Assembly: GCA_021613335.1 (NCBI GenBank)
Contig: JAJTWR010000231.1
Span: 1,995,001 to 2,059,000 of the forward strand
Direction of reading: 5' to 3'
DNA: 64,000 nt
DNA from: Whitmania pigra
Taxonomy: Eukaryota > Annelida > Clitellata > Hirudinida > Haemopidae
Part shown: piece after piece, positions 10,588 through 25,545 of the stretch
Position numbering within the stretch: the stretch's first letter is position 1
Layout: each line of letters opens with the position of its first letter
Made by a program: the position numbers and the translations under genes
Notes under the pieces: generated by a model
What the model was told of the DNA's origin: nothing
What the model saw: the letters and a program-made list of their open reading frames with translations, nothing else
Database searches by the model: none

Positions 10588-13500
10588 CTATTTTAGCAAA
10601 GAAGACAAAAATATTTGATGCATAATCCCAGGAAGATGTTTTGACTCTCTACATATAAAAGAATGTCCTGCTGGCATTTTGGATAGCAATCTGAAAACAA
10701 AAAAAAAATCAACAGTGTACTCAGATCTCATTGAAATTATGAATATTTTTCAATAACTACAGAAGGTTTATAATGAGCATGTTTGAAATATGTTATAGCA
10801 GAGCAGTGTATTAAAATGGGTAATATTACAAATAGGAAAGACCTTTGTGCTTGGTTTCCAAGAGATCCAATGAATATTACATAAGCATTGACATCAGGAT
10901 TACTTGTTAATATATGACCAAACCTCACTGGATTAATGCCATACCTAATAAAATTAAAGTTTTAAAATATGCTAGTTACAATTTATTTAGTGTGTAATCT
11001 TCATAGTGTCTAACCTTTCTATGTTGGCATCACTAAGGATAATAACAAACTTCTCATCCATATCTTCCATATTTGATACGTTGTCAATGGCGACCTTTGT
11101 TGCCTCCAGGGTATGGTCACCACTGAGGCAGAATTGCGAATGAGCTACAAGGGACTGCAATTGACAACTCTTTCTAAGATTTCACCATCAAAACAGAAAC
11201 TAGTATTATGAAAGAAATTGGTCAGTCATAGTTAATTATAATGCTGTTAATGACTTTTTAATAGCTAAAAATGATGATAAAGATTTATGACTAACAAGAG
11301 CAACATCCAGCCTTTGTTTATCATTCTTAGGAGCTTTGAATCTGCCATCTGAACCTTCACCTTTGACCTTCACAAAAGGGAACGAAGGTCCTTCACCAGA
11401 GTGACCAAAAACCTCATACACGATCTTTTGTTCGTAGCCCTCAAAAGCTTCCATCACCATCAGCAATGATTCCACCTGTCTGTCCATCCTCCCATCGTGC
11501 CCGTTGAAGCGGTACATGCTACCTGAAACGTCGCATACCAGCCTCATGAGTTTGGGCTTCTCCTGAAAACTCCCAGCCTGTGAATAAAGTGCAATTTCAA
11601 CTAAATGAAGAAAAACATCTTTTTAAACACTAATTCATTGAAAATGCAGCAACGATCAAAATCCACACATCATAATGTAAAATCTCAGGAGCTGTGGATG
11701 AATTAATATGGAAAATGTCAAAATTGACTCACTTCTGGTTCTCTTTCTCCCCTCCTTTTATAAACCCCCTTCTCCCCAATAACTCCCTCGATGAGTTTTC
11801 CTTCGTCCACATCACCATGCGTTTGATGCCTCAGCCATTGACGTTCCTTGCTCTTGGCCTGCCAACGTCCGAGTGGTTTTTTACAGTAAAATTATTTTTA
11901 ATAAGACAAACTATAATCTATGTGAGAGACATATCATTCCTTAATAATTGTTAATAAATTAATAAATTTAAAAGCAAATACTTTTAATGAGTCAAGGATG
12001 GTCCTCAAATGTCTGATATTAGGTCTTACAGATGATATGAACTGCTCATACAAAGCTCCATGATGTTCACTCATTTCTATCTCTTTCAATCTGGAAATAT
12101 TTTTATTAATCAGAAATTTTAAAAATTAATTCAGTGGTCAATTGATTAATTTAAAATTGCTAAAGTTAATTTATCAATTATGGCTCAATACAAACGACTT
12201 CATATATTATTTCAATTTGTCTTACTACATGCATTTGTTGATTATTTGTAAGAAATCTGTGGCTCATTTTGAAAGATATTGCTGATAAAATTAAGTTGCA
12301 TCGATAAGTCTAATAAATTCCCACCTTTCTTTCCAGGCTCTCAATGCCATCTTTCGAGCTGCTTCTAAAATCTGATTGTTAAAAACAGTAGATGAAATGC
12401 TCAACAAGTGTGTTGATTACAAAGTCCAATATTTTAACTGACCTCTGGTGGAACGTTGGTTTTATCCTCGTCCGACACCTGATATACATCTCCCCCCCCA
12501 TCCAGTCTGTACGGACCCCCAACTCCACCAAGTCCTGCTGTACCCATGCCCCCTGCAGGACATTATTGAAACAATATTAACATAAAACTATGTTGACATT
12601 AAACGATGTTAACATTAAATGATAGTAGAAATAACGAATATTCGTCTTCTAAAACCACAAAGACCAGTTACACGGAGGAGTAGTTTCCTACCCGATCCAC
12701 CGGCGAATGTTGACCCTCCAAAGTGAGGAGCACCGGTCGGATCAACTAAGCCGTGCTTGGGGAGTTCTGTCGGTACTTTTCCCAACTCCTTTTCATGTGT
12801 TATCTGCAGTTAGGTATATAATTAGTCTTCTAATAGATTCTTGGCTATAAAACCATGTATGTGGTATCATGATGCCAACATTCTTATCACCATCCACCTC
12901 TCAAGCTCTGTTTAAATCAACTTGCATCAAATCCCAATTATTTACTTTCATATATTTTAGTTACTTAAGCAATTTTTCCATTACACCCAGATAACTATAC
13001 AAATTAATGAATGAATATAATGCTTTTAGCAGGAAGTAATTCTCTTTTTACATCAATTATTCTGTTAAACATGGTTTATTTTGCGGAATGTACATCTACT
13101 CGGTCCAAAAACAAAAAAAATTATAAACAACTGCTACCTGTAGTGGCCTTTCACCTTCACCAATCATGCTCTTCCACCTCTTAAGAGATTCTGAAAGGCT
13201 AATAGGCAAGAGCTCCCAGATTCTGAGGTGACCCAATTTGTCAAGAGAGCACAAACCCCCCCAACTGAGGGCAGCAAGCAAGATGCTATTGGGGTTTGAA
13301 CTCTTGCTTAACTTATTCAGTGCATATTGGTTCTCCAGGTGCCAGCTTTCAAAGTTGGATTTTCCAGGAGATCTAAAACAAAATCAAAAACAATATTTAA
13401 CATCAGCATTGACCATGTTTCTGACGATTACATTTAGAATTACAGACCCAGGTATTGAAATGTATCTGAGAGTTTTGTTTACTACATCAACAACCTCTAG

Positions 13501-16500
13501 GAAGCCAATGGTTTCTCTTTTGTTGCTAACATCTAAAAATAGAAGGCATGAATTTTCAATTCAAATAGATTTATAAGTAATATTTATCCAGAATCCATAA
13601 TCCAGAATTATGAATTTTCAATTCAAATAGATTTATAAGTAATATTTATTGTTATTCATATGAGTTGTTTCATCACCTTTTCCAAACACATCACGAGGTA
13701 ACTGATTCGTTGAAACAATCCTTGCAACAATCCCATTTGTTGGTAAATAACCAACTTCTGTGGGAGAGGGTAGGTTAGAAGCAGCCAAGTTTGCTCTTTT
13801 GGATTGGAAACATTCAAAAGACATCTACAGTATAGAGGACAATATACCCAGTATAATATACATTATTAAAAGAATCTAAAGATGGAATCACATGATAATA
13901 ATTGTCATTTATTTGCTAACTATAATGCTACTTAAATAACTTACAAATATAGTAAAAGTTTTACAATTTGAAATCTCTCCCTGTGTGAGCTACATAACAA
14001 TCATAACGTGACCCTCTAAGACCAAGAATGAGATTATCAACTTGTGTTCGTTCTATTTATTAGTTACACTCGTAATCTTCCTATTAAGACCCTAAAATGA
14101 ATCTTTTCCAAAACTTAATGCAAGAAAATTGTGACCTACACAATCAGGCATCCCTACAATAACTGCAGCAAACAAAGAATCTGTTGATATCACTCTATTG
14201 GGACTATCAATCTTTTCTCCTAGAGATAGACTCAACTGGGAAGCACTGAGACTGCAATTAGCAATGAAATCCATGTTTTCCAAGCGAAAGGCTGCAAGAA
14301 AAAATATCAGTCATTGAACAATCATTGCTACATGACAGTGCATTAAATCTTACCACTTTCGTGAAGAGACATGAGCTCATATTGGCCCACATCATCAAGT
14401 GATCCTCTGAGTAAGTAGAACCTTTCACAAATAAAATTTAGTTTATAAAACCAAAGTTAAAAGTAAGGATGCTCTAAGTATTAAACAGGATGATAAACGG
14501 AACATTTATGGAAGTCTTTAGTACCTTTTAGATGAGCTTTCATTTATAATATAATCCCCAGAGGCCACTGGAAACATTGATCCAATAGAAAATGGAAGAG
14601 TGTAAGCACGGCATGTTTTCTCAATGAAGTCGAATATTTCCATCTCAGCACTGAACCAAAATAAACACAGATAAAATCGAAATTTAACAATATTTAAAAA
14701 ACATCACAGGTTTAATCTTTAACAAAATCTTTTAAAAAATGCAAACCTCCCTTCCTTGTAAAAGACAACTTTGCCAGAGTCAACACCTGTACCTAATATC
14801 TTATAATTTCCATTTTTCTGTAAAAAGTAAAAATAAAGTGAAACAAAACTAAAAATAATTGAAGCCTCTGAAAAATTTACTGCCTTTGGAGATTTTTTGA
14901 AAAGGAAATCAGAGATTTTATTGCTGCTGGATGTCACTCTTTGAACATGACCTGAGTTTGCATCAACAAGATGGAAGGAGGGAGACTAGTAGTTACAAAA
15001 TATACAATAGCAACGATGTAATAATTTAAGCTAAAAGTTTACTATCCCTTAGTTTATTTAATCACCTTCTTTTACAAATGGCGACAAAGATGAAATTTTC
15101 ATGTTCGCAGAGAATCAATTAATCAATCCTTCTAATGTAACAGTAATAAAGTAACAAAGACAGATAAATGAAAAGTTAAACAAAATAGATGTATGGCTGT
15201 GTATGTATAAATAATATGTAGTATATACATGCAATATAAATAAAAAACTGAATGTAAATACAAATGATCAACAACTGACTTTTCCATCATGTATCAGCAC
15301 AAATCCACCAGCAGTGGTCATCTTCGAGCTAAATGAATTCATTCCTCTCGGCAAAAGAGATTCGATTTCCATGAAGGACAAGCTATTTTTGGTAACATCC
15401 AGAGAGTACAAAGTCAAAGGTTGCACAGCAAGCACGTGAATGACATCACATTTCCCCTTCTCTGAAGTTTGCCTCTGATTTCCTGTTGATGATCGTTCAA
15501 ATGACCTCAAATCACTTGGAGAAATTCAATATTTTACAGATGTTTTTACATGCATCATCAGGTACATTGAAATTTTATATTTTACGCTCAAAATATACAA
15601 ATAAATCAATTACGACAAGAAATGCCTAACAATCACTGTTTTAAGTATGATGCCCTTGATATTGATTTTATAAGCATTAATAAATGACAGTGAAGGCACA
15701 TTGAAGTGCAGCCAACCATGAGTTACAGCCATCTGCACAGCGGTGCTTCCATCGAGCAGAGGGAACTTGATGACCTCCGACTCCTCCTGAAACACCGATG
15801 ACCTGCTGCTCTTCGAATCCGCCTTCAACTTGCGAACCTCGAACTTTCCCACATCCTGAGATGCACCATTAAGCGTTTCAGCATTATAACTATGCATTCC
15901 AAGATTTATATTATATTTTGTAGATTATCATAATTTATTCAACAAATTATATTTTTTAGATTATCACCACGAGTTTCACGAATTCTATTTTCTGGACTAT
16001 CACAATGGATCACATGAATTTTAATGCAATATTTAATGTTCCCATTTTTTAAACTTTTAAGACAAAAATATTTTTATTGATGTTTTTGTTTATGTTAACA
16101 ATCTAAGATCGTTATGTCTTCATGTCTCAATTTTTTATAATCACCATCACACCAAACCTCAATTCTAAATTTTTTTTGCTCAGAGTGCAAATCTTTAACA
16201 ATCTTCTTTGCCTCTAAAGATCCATGAAACTCAAATGGTGGCAATGGAAACCTTTGAAATGATAATATGAAATATTCCATAACATCCAAGTAATCTTTGA
16301 TTGATTGATTTGGAGAAGCAAATAAATAATGTGATTTCCATGTTTATTCATGATTTCAAATATCCTAACAATACATTCTCAAGAAATGAAAACATTTTCC
16401 AAAATAAACAAAAATTATTTAAAGTTCTGTTACTCTTTTGAGAGCTTCACATTGGATGATTTGGCCCCAATTGGCACCCCATGCTTGTGCATGACCTCTG

Positions 16501-17302
16501 TGATGACATTCTGAAGTTCAAGGTCATAAGAGTCAAAATCGAAGACATTTCTAACAACATTCGCAAGTCCATCCCTCGGGAACATCTGAAAATAGAGATA
16601 ATTTAATGAACCAAAATTAGTCAAAAACATAAAAGAAAGATAAAATTAAATTAAACAGATCAAAAGTTAAAAACAAATTTAATTAACAGGGACCTCAAGG
16701 TGCTTCACAATTGAGACAGCCTCTCTCGTTGAAAAGGGGTACGAAACTTCACCCTTGTCCGCCATTTCTCGAAGCTCTCCAAAAATGGCGACAATTTTTA
16801 CCAAGATGCCCTCGTCAACCGAGGGTCCATATTTTCTGAGCATGGAAAGTTCGGATTCGGGATCAGGATTATCAACAGCATGTGCTCCAAATGCATCACC
16901 TGATGAAGGATAGGAAATAACAACAATATAAGTGTTTTGTTTTGTTGGTTGTGCTGCTTCTAACCAAACTAACCCTGCTAACCAAACTAACGAAACTAAC
17001 CAAGTGTTCCAAAGAAATCATTCCCAAGGAATGGAAATCCAGGCCTGTTGGCAAGCACAATGATTCTGAATTGTGGGTGTGTTTTGATGATAAAAGGAGA
17101 TTCTGGGATGTTTGAAGATACTAAAACATAACAAGAAAATGATTAAATTCAGACAATTTAAATACAACAATAATCCATAACAAAATATAATTCCATAGCT
17201 AAAGTACCTTGTTAGCATGTAATGAATAAACAGATAGGTAATAGAGAGATGATATTGATAATATGATAATGATAATGTGATATAATAATAATATATATAT
17301 AA

Positions 17303-17389
<87 letters not shown>

Positions 17390-20300
17390 GATGATAGACT
17401 GAAAAACAACCTGGAACAATCTTCCTTCCATCTGGAAGGTGCATGAATCCTGACTCAACGAGACACTTCAGGATGCACGTTACATTCGTCGGAGCTTTGT
17501 CAGCCTCATCAACGACTAAAATTCTCCCATTCTTCACCGCTTTCACAAGTGGCGAATCCTCGTATTCCACCACTCCACCTCGCACGGTCGGCTGGACTGT
17601 CAGAGTCTGCACTGTGGTGTCCCTTGTGTTACAAGAATTGATGAGCATTGATATGATAAATAACAACCAACGAAATAAAAATTTGATGAAATTCAATGTG
17701 GATACAGATTTTTTAGTTTAAATTGACACAACAATTAAAACATAAGTTTCTTTAAAATAAGAAATGCAATGCTAAAATATTAAAAAGGAATTTAAGATCA
17801 AGCAGTCAATCAGATAAATTACCTGTGCAATTGGATGTACTCTCTCGGTCGTCCGAGCAGGTTGAGGAACCTGTCGACGACTTTGTTTTTGCCGACACCT
17901 TGGTTGCCGATGAGGAGGAGGTGATCTCCGATGAGGAAGTCTCGCAACATGTCCTCCATGACTCTCAAGTGCTAATTGTTGTGAAATAAAATAAAATATG
18001 CAAATTTAACACCAACAATAGATCACACCAACTCCTGCTACATTTGTAAGCAAGAATAGAAAATATTCAAAACTAACTAACTTATGGATTTTGATTAACA
18101 ATGTAATTATGCCAGGTAGAGTTGCAGAGCATTCAATAACCAAAACAGATGAATTTCAAATAGTACCTGAACATTGTCATAAAACAGAACATCTGGCACT
18201 TTGGCTGCATCCGAGTTGGTTTGAACTTTTGCCTCAGTCCTTCCAATTGTTAAAACTCCATTCTTTACTTCACCTGCAATGTTTTCATGGCATGTTAACG
18301 GTGTGCAGAATGAAAAGAATGATGCAGCATCCCTTCAATTTCAATCTCTTAGCAAATCATCACAAAAATTCATCATACATCTCAATCAGCAAATGAGTTT
18401 AGAAGCAAAAATAAAAAATTATATAATAATGTAATAGTACATGTAATTTCTTTGTCAGAATAGAGTTCTTTTAAATCATCCAATTCATCCACTGACTTCT
18501 TCAATTCTTCCCTGAAGGCCTCCCTTACCATAGAAGGCAAAAATCTAAACAAAAAAATTTATCAATTTCATAACTGATATACATTCACAAGAAAATGCAA
18601 ATTTATAATACATTTAGATGGCACTGAACTGAATACTAGTAAAACATTCATTATAAATTTTAAAATCTCTGCTGGGAAATGAAAAATTAAAAATGTGATT
18701 CCAAATGAACAAAAAGTAACAGGTAATTAACAGGTACGCAGTTAAGATCAATGGGTTACATTCCAGAGTGCAGCAGTAACAACGACGACGACGACAACAA
18801 TGATAAGATGTAAAAGCTCATTTCAATGCAAATAGAAGTTATAACCACACTTTAAATAATCGTTATTTTCATATGGTGCACTTTATAAACAACCTGGTTA
18901 AGCATGCTTTGTCAAGCAGATGGAGAATGTTGTCATCCTCGTACGTGCTCAGCCTCTTTGCAAGCCTCACAAGTTGTCTTGTTGACATTGATGAAGCCAA
19001 AGAATTGAGCTAAAAGTTTAATTGACTAATTAATTAGTTAAATTTATTCAACACATAATAAACCAGTTCCAAATGATGAATACACATATTAATATATTAC
19101 ACTTGCTTACATTAAGTAAGGAAAGTTTAAAAAACATAAATCAGGCCCGTGTCTGGAATGATTTTAACAATATTTTAACTAAATAATAATAATAATAATA
19201 ATAACCCTAAGTGTTATATCACCACAACAAACACCATGCAATACTTCCATGTAGAAACATTACCACCTGGCTGTTGGATGTTGTTCGGAGTTGTTGAGCA
19301 AATTTCAAAACGGACTCCATTCGGGAATAATTTGGAACCTCATAAAAGAAAGTTTGTCAAGTATAAACTGCAGTGTTTTATTTAATAAAGTCATAAAGTC
19401 TTGCAGTTGCCATGCAATCGTGACACAATGTACATTAAACAACTGTAAATAATATTTTAGAATACTCACGAGATGTCTCAACACTTGAGATTCTTCTTGT
19501 GGAGTCATCTGCCTCATCGGGTGATAAAGAAGGGAGGCCAACAGTTCAGACGTTAACCAATTGGAAGAACCTACGTGAGACGGGGGTTCCGATAGGCAAA
19601 CAATGCGAAAGGACGGATGGATCCTAAGAAGCTTCCTGATTGGACAGTTAATGAATTTACTAATAATTTATACACACCTCATCACCATACACTTATTAAT
19701 TTATGCATTTTTATACAGCATTTTTACTTTAAATTTACGAGATTCCAGCTTTTAACAATTCATTTAACATTTCATTCGTTAACAATTCCAGCTCTTCGTT
19801 CAATTCCACAAATCCCTCTGCACCAACCTCTGCTTCATTTCTTCTTCTGACCACGAGTTGTCCTTCATCATCGAGTCATATCGATCGTGTCGCAAGAGAC
19901 GAGTTCCGTCAAACAAATCCAACTCTCTATCGTGGATGAGTCTGCAAAAATAAAACGAAGTAAAAGTCTTCTTTCTCCATGGTCCTACTTAATTGCAGAT
20001 TTTCCATTATTAAATTAAAAAACAATTGATATGAAAACGTGACCTCTGAAGAACTGAGAGGGTGCTTGCATGGACCCTGTGAAGTCCGTCTAGCACAGCC
20101 AAATGACCTTTCACGCAGGCATCCACAAGACTGGAATGTCTCCAACCCGTATCGCCCGACGAATTCATGGTTCTTTGCTGGAGGAGATCTCTTGAAGTCA
20201 TGTCCTGATAGTAATGACACAGTGAATTAAAGGTGATATGTAAGCCAACCCCATTTATTGAATCACATATTATATCCACATCATTTATATGTATGTATGA

Positions 20301-23300
20301 GGAAAGTACCTGATAAAGCATGATGTTTTCTGCCTTGTAACCCAACAATTCAGCAAATTTTGAAATAAGAGAAGACTTCCCACAACCCTAGATAAATTTG
20401 GGAAATTAACTAGTTAGGCATATTGATAATAGAGATATCAATATAATATCAATGTAATAATAGAGATATCAACAGTTAAACATTTGATATAGTAATAGAG
20501 ATATGTATAATGTAGAGATCTATGGTAAGGCTTATCAATGTAATAGTACAAAGATACTATAAATCAAAGTAATCTTTAAGGAAAATGCTTTGAACTACAA
20601 TTTTGAAACAGTCAAATCTCAGTTAATCATAAATATTAACAGATTAATTAATTATAGCAACATCTGAATAAAAAATATTTATATTATGGCATGCAAGTTT
20701 GCAGAATGGGTTACATGCCTGAGTATGGCGGTAATGGCAACAGTCATAATACGTTGTGTTCGAAACCCGGCCTGCACTGCTGCAAGCGTCCTTGGGAGGG
20801 AGCGCTATATAAATGGTTTCAAGGAGCACTTCTGATGCAATGCATATGGTGCTATATAAATGAAGTACAATTAAAATGTCCACCTTATCACTATCATTAT
20901 CATCATCATTATCAACTACATACCCGAGGTCCAACAACACAGAAGTCGCCAGCAGAGTGAGAAATTAACAGATCAGAAAGGAGGTCATCATGGAATGGCG
21001 TGGAGACGAAGCAGGATGATGATGATGATGATGGTGAGTCACCACATGGAACCTGATTTAATGAAATTTAATTATATTGTAATTTTTTTATTATTATTTT
21101 TATTATTATTACAAACCTCAAAATTCATTTCCTTCAATGCAGCTTTCACTTTCACATTTGCTTGAAATGGTTCCAGGTGACCACATCGGACACTTTCCAA
21201 ATGTAACATTTCCACTGCTTCCTGTGCCAGTCCAATCATCTAAAAACGTTTTGCAGACATGATTTCAGGGTTACAATGCATCAGTAAATGAAGTAATAAC
21301 CATTTAAATGGTTAAGCATTTTTGAGCTAAATTTATGTGGCTACATAAATATAATTAAATAATCTAGCTATCAAAAAACATAAACACAAAAGTTGAAGCA
21401 AACATCTTGAACTCCTGATGAACTTAATAACAGCAGTGGATTGCACAATTTTGAAAGTGATGGATGTCATGCAAAATAGAAAACACAAAATAACCTTCAA
21501 AAGGTCATCAACAGCATTCTTTGCTTCTTTTGGAAAGAGTTGATGAGGATATAATCTTTCAATCAATCTCGAAGCATTCATAAAAGGAACTCTTCTCTGG
21601 AGAAGTAAATCTAATTTGATAACTCTGAGTCTATTTTAAATTCTTTAAATTGTTTCAATGGAATGTCAATGATATTTATTTATTTATTTATTTATTATCA
21701 CAAAGTAAATGATATGTCAGACCATAATGTCAGTAACCAGAGCCAAATTGTCAAATGGAAAATCAGGCAAATTGAGTTGTTTTGCTTCATCTGTACTCAG
21801 GGCAACTCCAAATGAGAGAAGTTTGGAAAGACTTCAGAAAGGAATAGGAAAACTTAACTAACTTAAGTATTTCACTAAAACGATTTAAAGCAAAAACTGC
21901 TAATAACTCACTCAGTTAATCTTATGAACTCATCTTCCAAGGATAAAAGCTTTGAATAATCCTTGTGAGTTTAAAAAGGTAAACAAATTTATAAAGCAAT
22001 AATATTATGTAAAGATTTATCACATCATGCTAAACGTCACTATCACAATCATCATTACCTGAATTGAGAGGTGATTGATGCTTCTTCCTTGAAACCTCGA
22101 TCTGAAGGGAGGATCCAAAGGGTTACCGTGGTAGTGGGGCACGGGGAGTCCGAGAGCAATGACCCTGAAATCGGGATGCACTCTCACAATCTTCATAGAA
22201 TGGAGTTGCTCTGGTGTGTAAGTCTGATAATAAATAAGAATCTCAAAAATGTAGCTGCAAAAGTAGAAATAATCGTCACATTTTCTCAATACACTATGTG
22301 CTACTACCTCCAGAAGTTTGTCGTATCTTTCAGGGGAAACCAGAAATCGACCATCTTCCATTTGCATTTCTCTGTTCTCAAGCAGATTGTTCAAAATTGG
22401 CAAAACATTTCTCTCAGCTTTCTCCACTCCCTCTAACACAAGAACTCTGCCTTGGAGAGCTGCTCTAACAGCACACTGTTAATCATTAACAATGATTATT
22501 ATTAATAATAATGTAATGAGATTCTGGCACAACATCCAATATACAACCTCTTAATAAATCATTTTCATAACTTTAAAAATTTATCACGACAATCCCAAAA
22601 GTGATTCAACTCGTTGCCACCTGTTCGGCATGGAAGGCCGTCCCTGCGACGAGTTCTCTCCTCTGCTTCAGATCGCTTTCCGTCGTGTCCCTTGACAAGG
22701 ACATGTATTCAAACTCCCTCCTAGTTAATTCCTGAGATAAAGTTGAAATCATATCAATTGTATCATGTCAACATCAAACACAAACTTTAAAGTGTTTTGT
22801 CAATGTGACATTTTTTCATGTCATAAAATAGACTGAAGTAGAAATTTAGAAAAATTCTGAACAAATAGAACATAAAACTCATAATAATAGCATTGAATCA
22901 TCAGCCTCAGAATCAGGGCCACATGAAAGACATTTTAGACCTCTGGGTAAACCAGCCATCAATTTGGCTAAAAATTAAAAACTACATCGATTTGGTAATG
23001 AGAAAAAAAGCAACAAAATTAATAAAACCCGGGTGGGTCCAAATATTTGTTGGGCACATGTATCCCCTGCCCCCACCCCAACCCCAAGTAACCCTGCTCA
23101 GAATATATTCAGTTCAACTTTATCTACAGATTTATTAAGTTAATTAAGCCAACTATTAAAAAAATGAAAATTGTAGGACTTTATGTTTTCAGTTTGATAG
23201 AACTAAGAAAAATGTATTAAATAATTTTACAAACATCAGTTAACGTTGCATGAGGCTCTTGCTTCTACTGATTTGTTAATTAATCCCTAAGTTGGAATCA

Positions 23301-23877
23301 ACTTAGAAGCCATTTCTATCTGGTAAAATTTTAGTAAACTTACAAGAAACATCATAGCTATGTTCCTTCTCAAGGGACCTGGAGGTCCAATAAGAAACAT
23401 ATCTTGTTTTAATGAATCCTGCCACAAAAAAAATTGAAAAAAAAATGACATTAGGATTGAATTAAGAAATTATTGTTAATACTTATTTAGATCAACCTTC
23501 TGCATCATCCATTGAAGATGTGTAACAATTGATTGAGGCACATGTTCTGGTCCTGTTAATCAGTTAATAGTTTATCTAATTTTAAAGCAAGTACTCTAAA
23601 TACTTTCTGAAAAACCACATAAGAATTTTTTTACTGTAGAGGACAGGAACTAGGTGTGCGGAGTCTCTCTTCTTGATTCTAACAGTTACGTCCCCAATAG
23701 TTACGAACCCTAAATAAATGTATGCTTTCACAAAAAATTATCTACTTAATCGATCTACTACTTACCATCTTTTGAAGAGTAATACCTGCCTCTCGATGAT
23801 ATACATGAAACTTTTACCAAAGTTTGTAATTTTGCGGGGCGAATGCGCGGTAATCTCACTAGCAAAAGAAATTTCAT
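10588..23877 (-). CDS. VWA8: VWA8, mitochondrial AAA+ ATPase with C-terminal VWA domain
   Basis: Complete gene of about 45 coding exons, ATG at 23877 and TAG at 10588, about 1,934 residues (human about 1,905). The basic N-terminus (KFLLLVRLPRIRPAK) fits a mitochondrial targeting peptide. Three AAA+ modules follow: the first has a degenerate Walker A (IGPPGPLRRN, 23344-23418) and LVLEGVEKAERN; the second has VGPRGCGKSS (split 20924/20387) and VLDGLHR; the third has IGNQGVGKNK (17823-17971) and ILVVDEADKAPTN. The C-terminal VWA domain has a MIDAS motif DVSGSMYRFN (11296-11577). Selected exons: 23766-23877, 23635-23709, 22308-22475, 22059-22223, 20044-20204, 17411-17622, 16694-16899, 16434-16585, 15614-15889, 15280-15514, 13138-13372, 11296-11577, 11015-11154, 10843-10944, 10588-10690. 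Every junction keeps phase except 16100 to 15889, which is one base out. Known VWA8 sits on the matrix face of the inner membrane. Confidence 0.95.
17304..17389. repeat. (TAA)n microsatellite in a VWA8 intron
   Basis: A nearly pure run of TAA/ATA triplets lies in the VWA8 intron between the exons at 17411-17622 and 17001-17120. Long runs of Ile, Leu or Tyr codons in three frames of the minus strand here are translations of this repeat, not genes. Confidence 0.95.
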
Positions 23878-25189
23878 ATTGACCTAAGGTTATTTCCTAA
23901 ACATCTGACACGACTATTTGACCCGCGTGAACCTAGACACAGATCACTAACCGAATAAAATATAGAACTGGGAACTGAACTTGGTATTTCAGGATTTATT
24001 TTCATCTTAAAACAAAGAAACTTTTAAGTAAAAATAAAATTAATGTTATATAGATAAGCAAAAGAAAATACATTTATGTTTATATATTGATTTACTGGTG
24101 GAGTTAATGTATTGTAATTGCAAGGACAAATTTTGTAAGGTTACCAAAGAGAGCGAGGCTTTTAGCAACCACAAAAATGACTTCATAGGCTCCATAAAAC
24201 GGTTTACTTCGCAAGTTTGTTAAAGAGCTCTCATTTCTCATTTCGTGATCCATTTTATAAATATGAGTCGTCTATTGATTATGCCAACTAAATGGGGAGA
24301 GCTTAAGATTATTTGACTTCGACAGTGTTATTTTACGATAAATAAATCTAAATTGTAACAGGTAGATTTATAAAGAGGAAGATAAGATCAAATCAAGCGA
24401 TATGCAGAAAACTGATAAATACTCCGGCTTAGCGAAAGATCTGGAGTACAGCGGATTTCAGGTAAAGTTAATGCTCGCTAACGTTGGGGCGAGGGGTTCG
24501 GATGGGAAGTCGATCTACACGTTCCTCTTTAAAATCGATTTATCGTGTCGGGAAAGAACTAAGACTGATAAAAATGTTGGAGGCCGCGGAGACGCCATCG
24601 CGCTGGACCTGGGAGATGAGAGGCGTTGCTAAAAAAGAAAATGCTTTATTACAGAAACGCGAATGACTTAAAACTCGTACGAGCAATTGCGGTAATATGC
24701 GCGTGGTCGGTGACAAGAATTGAGTGAAGAAATTGTAAAGCTCAGTTTGCATTATGTGGTATTTTAATTGATAGCCACGTAATGGGTGATGTACTGAAGG
24801 TAGTTTAAAGTAGAGAAATAATCCACGGAGACAACCCCCTAATCAACACGCTCATAGTGCATTGGTAACAGTCGACAAGGGGCAATCCCAGAGGCGTATC
24901 TAGGATATTTTTCACCCGGGGATGAACTATAAAATTGGCTCCCTCCCCCATCCACCCCGTTTAATCAAATGCGGAAAAATTTGAATTTTAATGAAGCATT
25001 GTATTTAAAGAAGCAAATTTATAGAAATTACATTGCATGACTCATTAAGTCAGTGCCGTATTCTGATTTACACAGTTTAAAAAAGATTTATTTTTCTTGG
25101 TTTCACTGTCGCAAACTGGTCAATGAAGTAAAATCTCTTTTTTTCCAATGTCGCTCTTGCAAATCTAAGAAGAGCAAGATCACCTAGAC
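23878..25189. other. VWA8 5' flank and transposon-marked intergenic DNA
   Basis: The VWA8 promoter must lie at the left edge of this interval; no TATA box is evident. A GC-richer island at about 24480-24640 has overlapping short open frames without family resemblance. Near 24891 a CAGAGGCGTATCTAGG-like motif followed by C/G runs resembles the terminus of an hAT-type element, but no partner end was found. Confidence 0.35.
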
Positions 25190-25545
25190 CAGTGGTACAC
25201 AATCTTTTGGGCATAGGGCTAGAAACAGAATTTGAAGAACATCCGGGAACCGAGCGAGACCGTGTAAAATAGTTTCCAAATGTTAGGCTTCATCAACAAG
25301 ACAACGCAAGCAATAAGACACAGAACAAGAGAATAAGAACAACGTTGTGAACAACATGACTGAGCCTAGTTGGAAAGCAATAAAATCACGACTCACTCTA
25401 AGATGATTGGTGCTCATGAAACTAGTCAGTAACTCGGCTGTTTTAGTCTAGTGAGAAAAATTTTCTTTTGAACAATTTTTAATTTAGAGATATGCGTCGT
25501 TGCTCCCTCCGTGCTTGGTCGCGGGTCTGAGGTTGTGCACCACTG
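25190..25545. mobile_element. hAT-type MITE, about 356 bp
   Basis: Terminal inverted repeats CAGTGGTACACAATCT (left) and CAGTGGTGCACAACCT (reading in from the right) bound a 356-bp non-coding segment. The flanking 8 bp read acctagac and gcctagat, matching in the central six positions and consistent with a decayed 8-bp hAT target duplication. No transposase sequence is inside, so it is non-autonomous. Confidence 0.75.

Noticed and set aside
17018..17696. Open frames with long Leu, Ile or Tyr runs on the minus strand
   Set aside because: They are translations of the (TAA)n microsatellite in a VWA8 intron; only the exon at 17411-17622 is coding there.
24402..24666. Possible first exon (MQKTDKYSGLAK...) with a GTAAAG donor, plus an overlapping frame
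   Set aside because: No downstream exon in frame was found before the transposon-rich region and I recognise no family; kept only as background.
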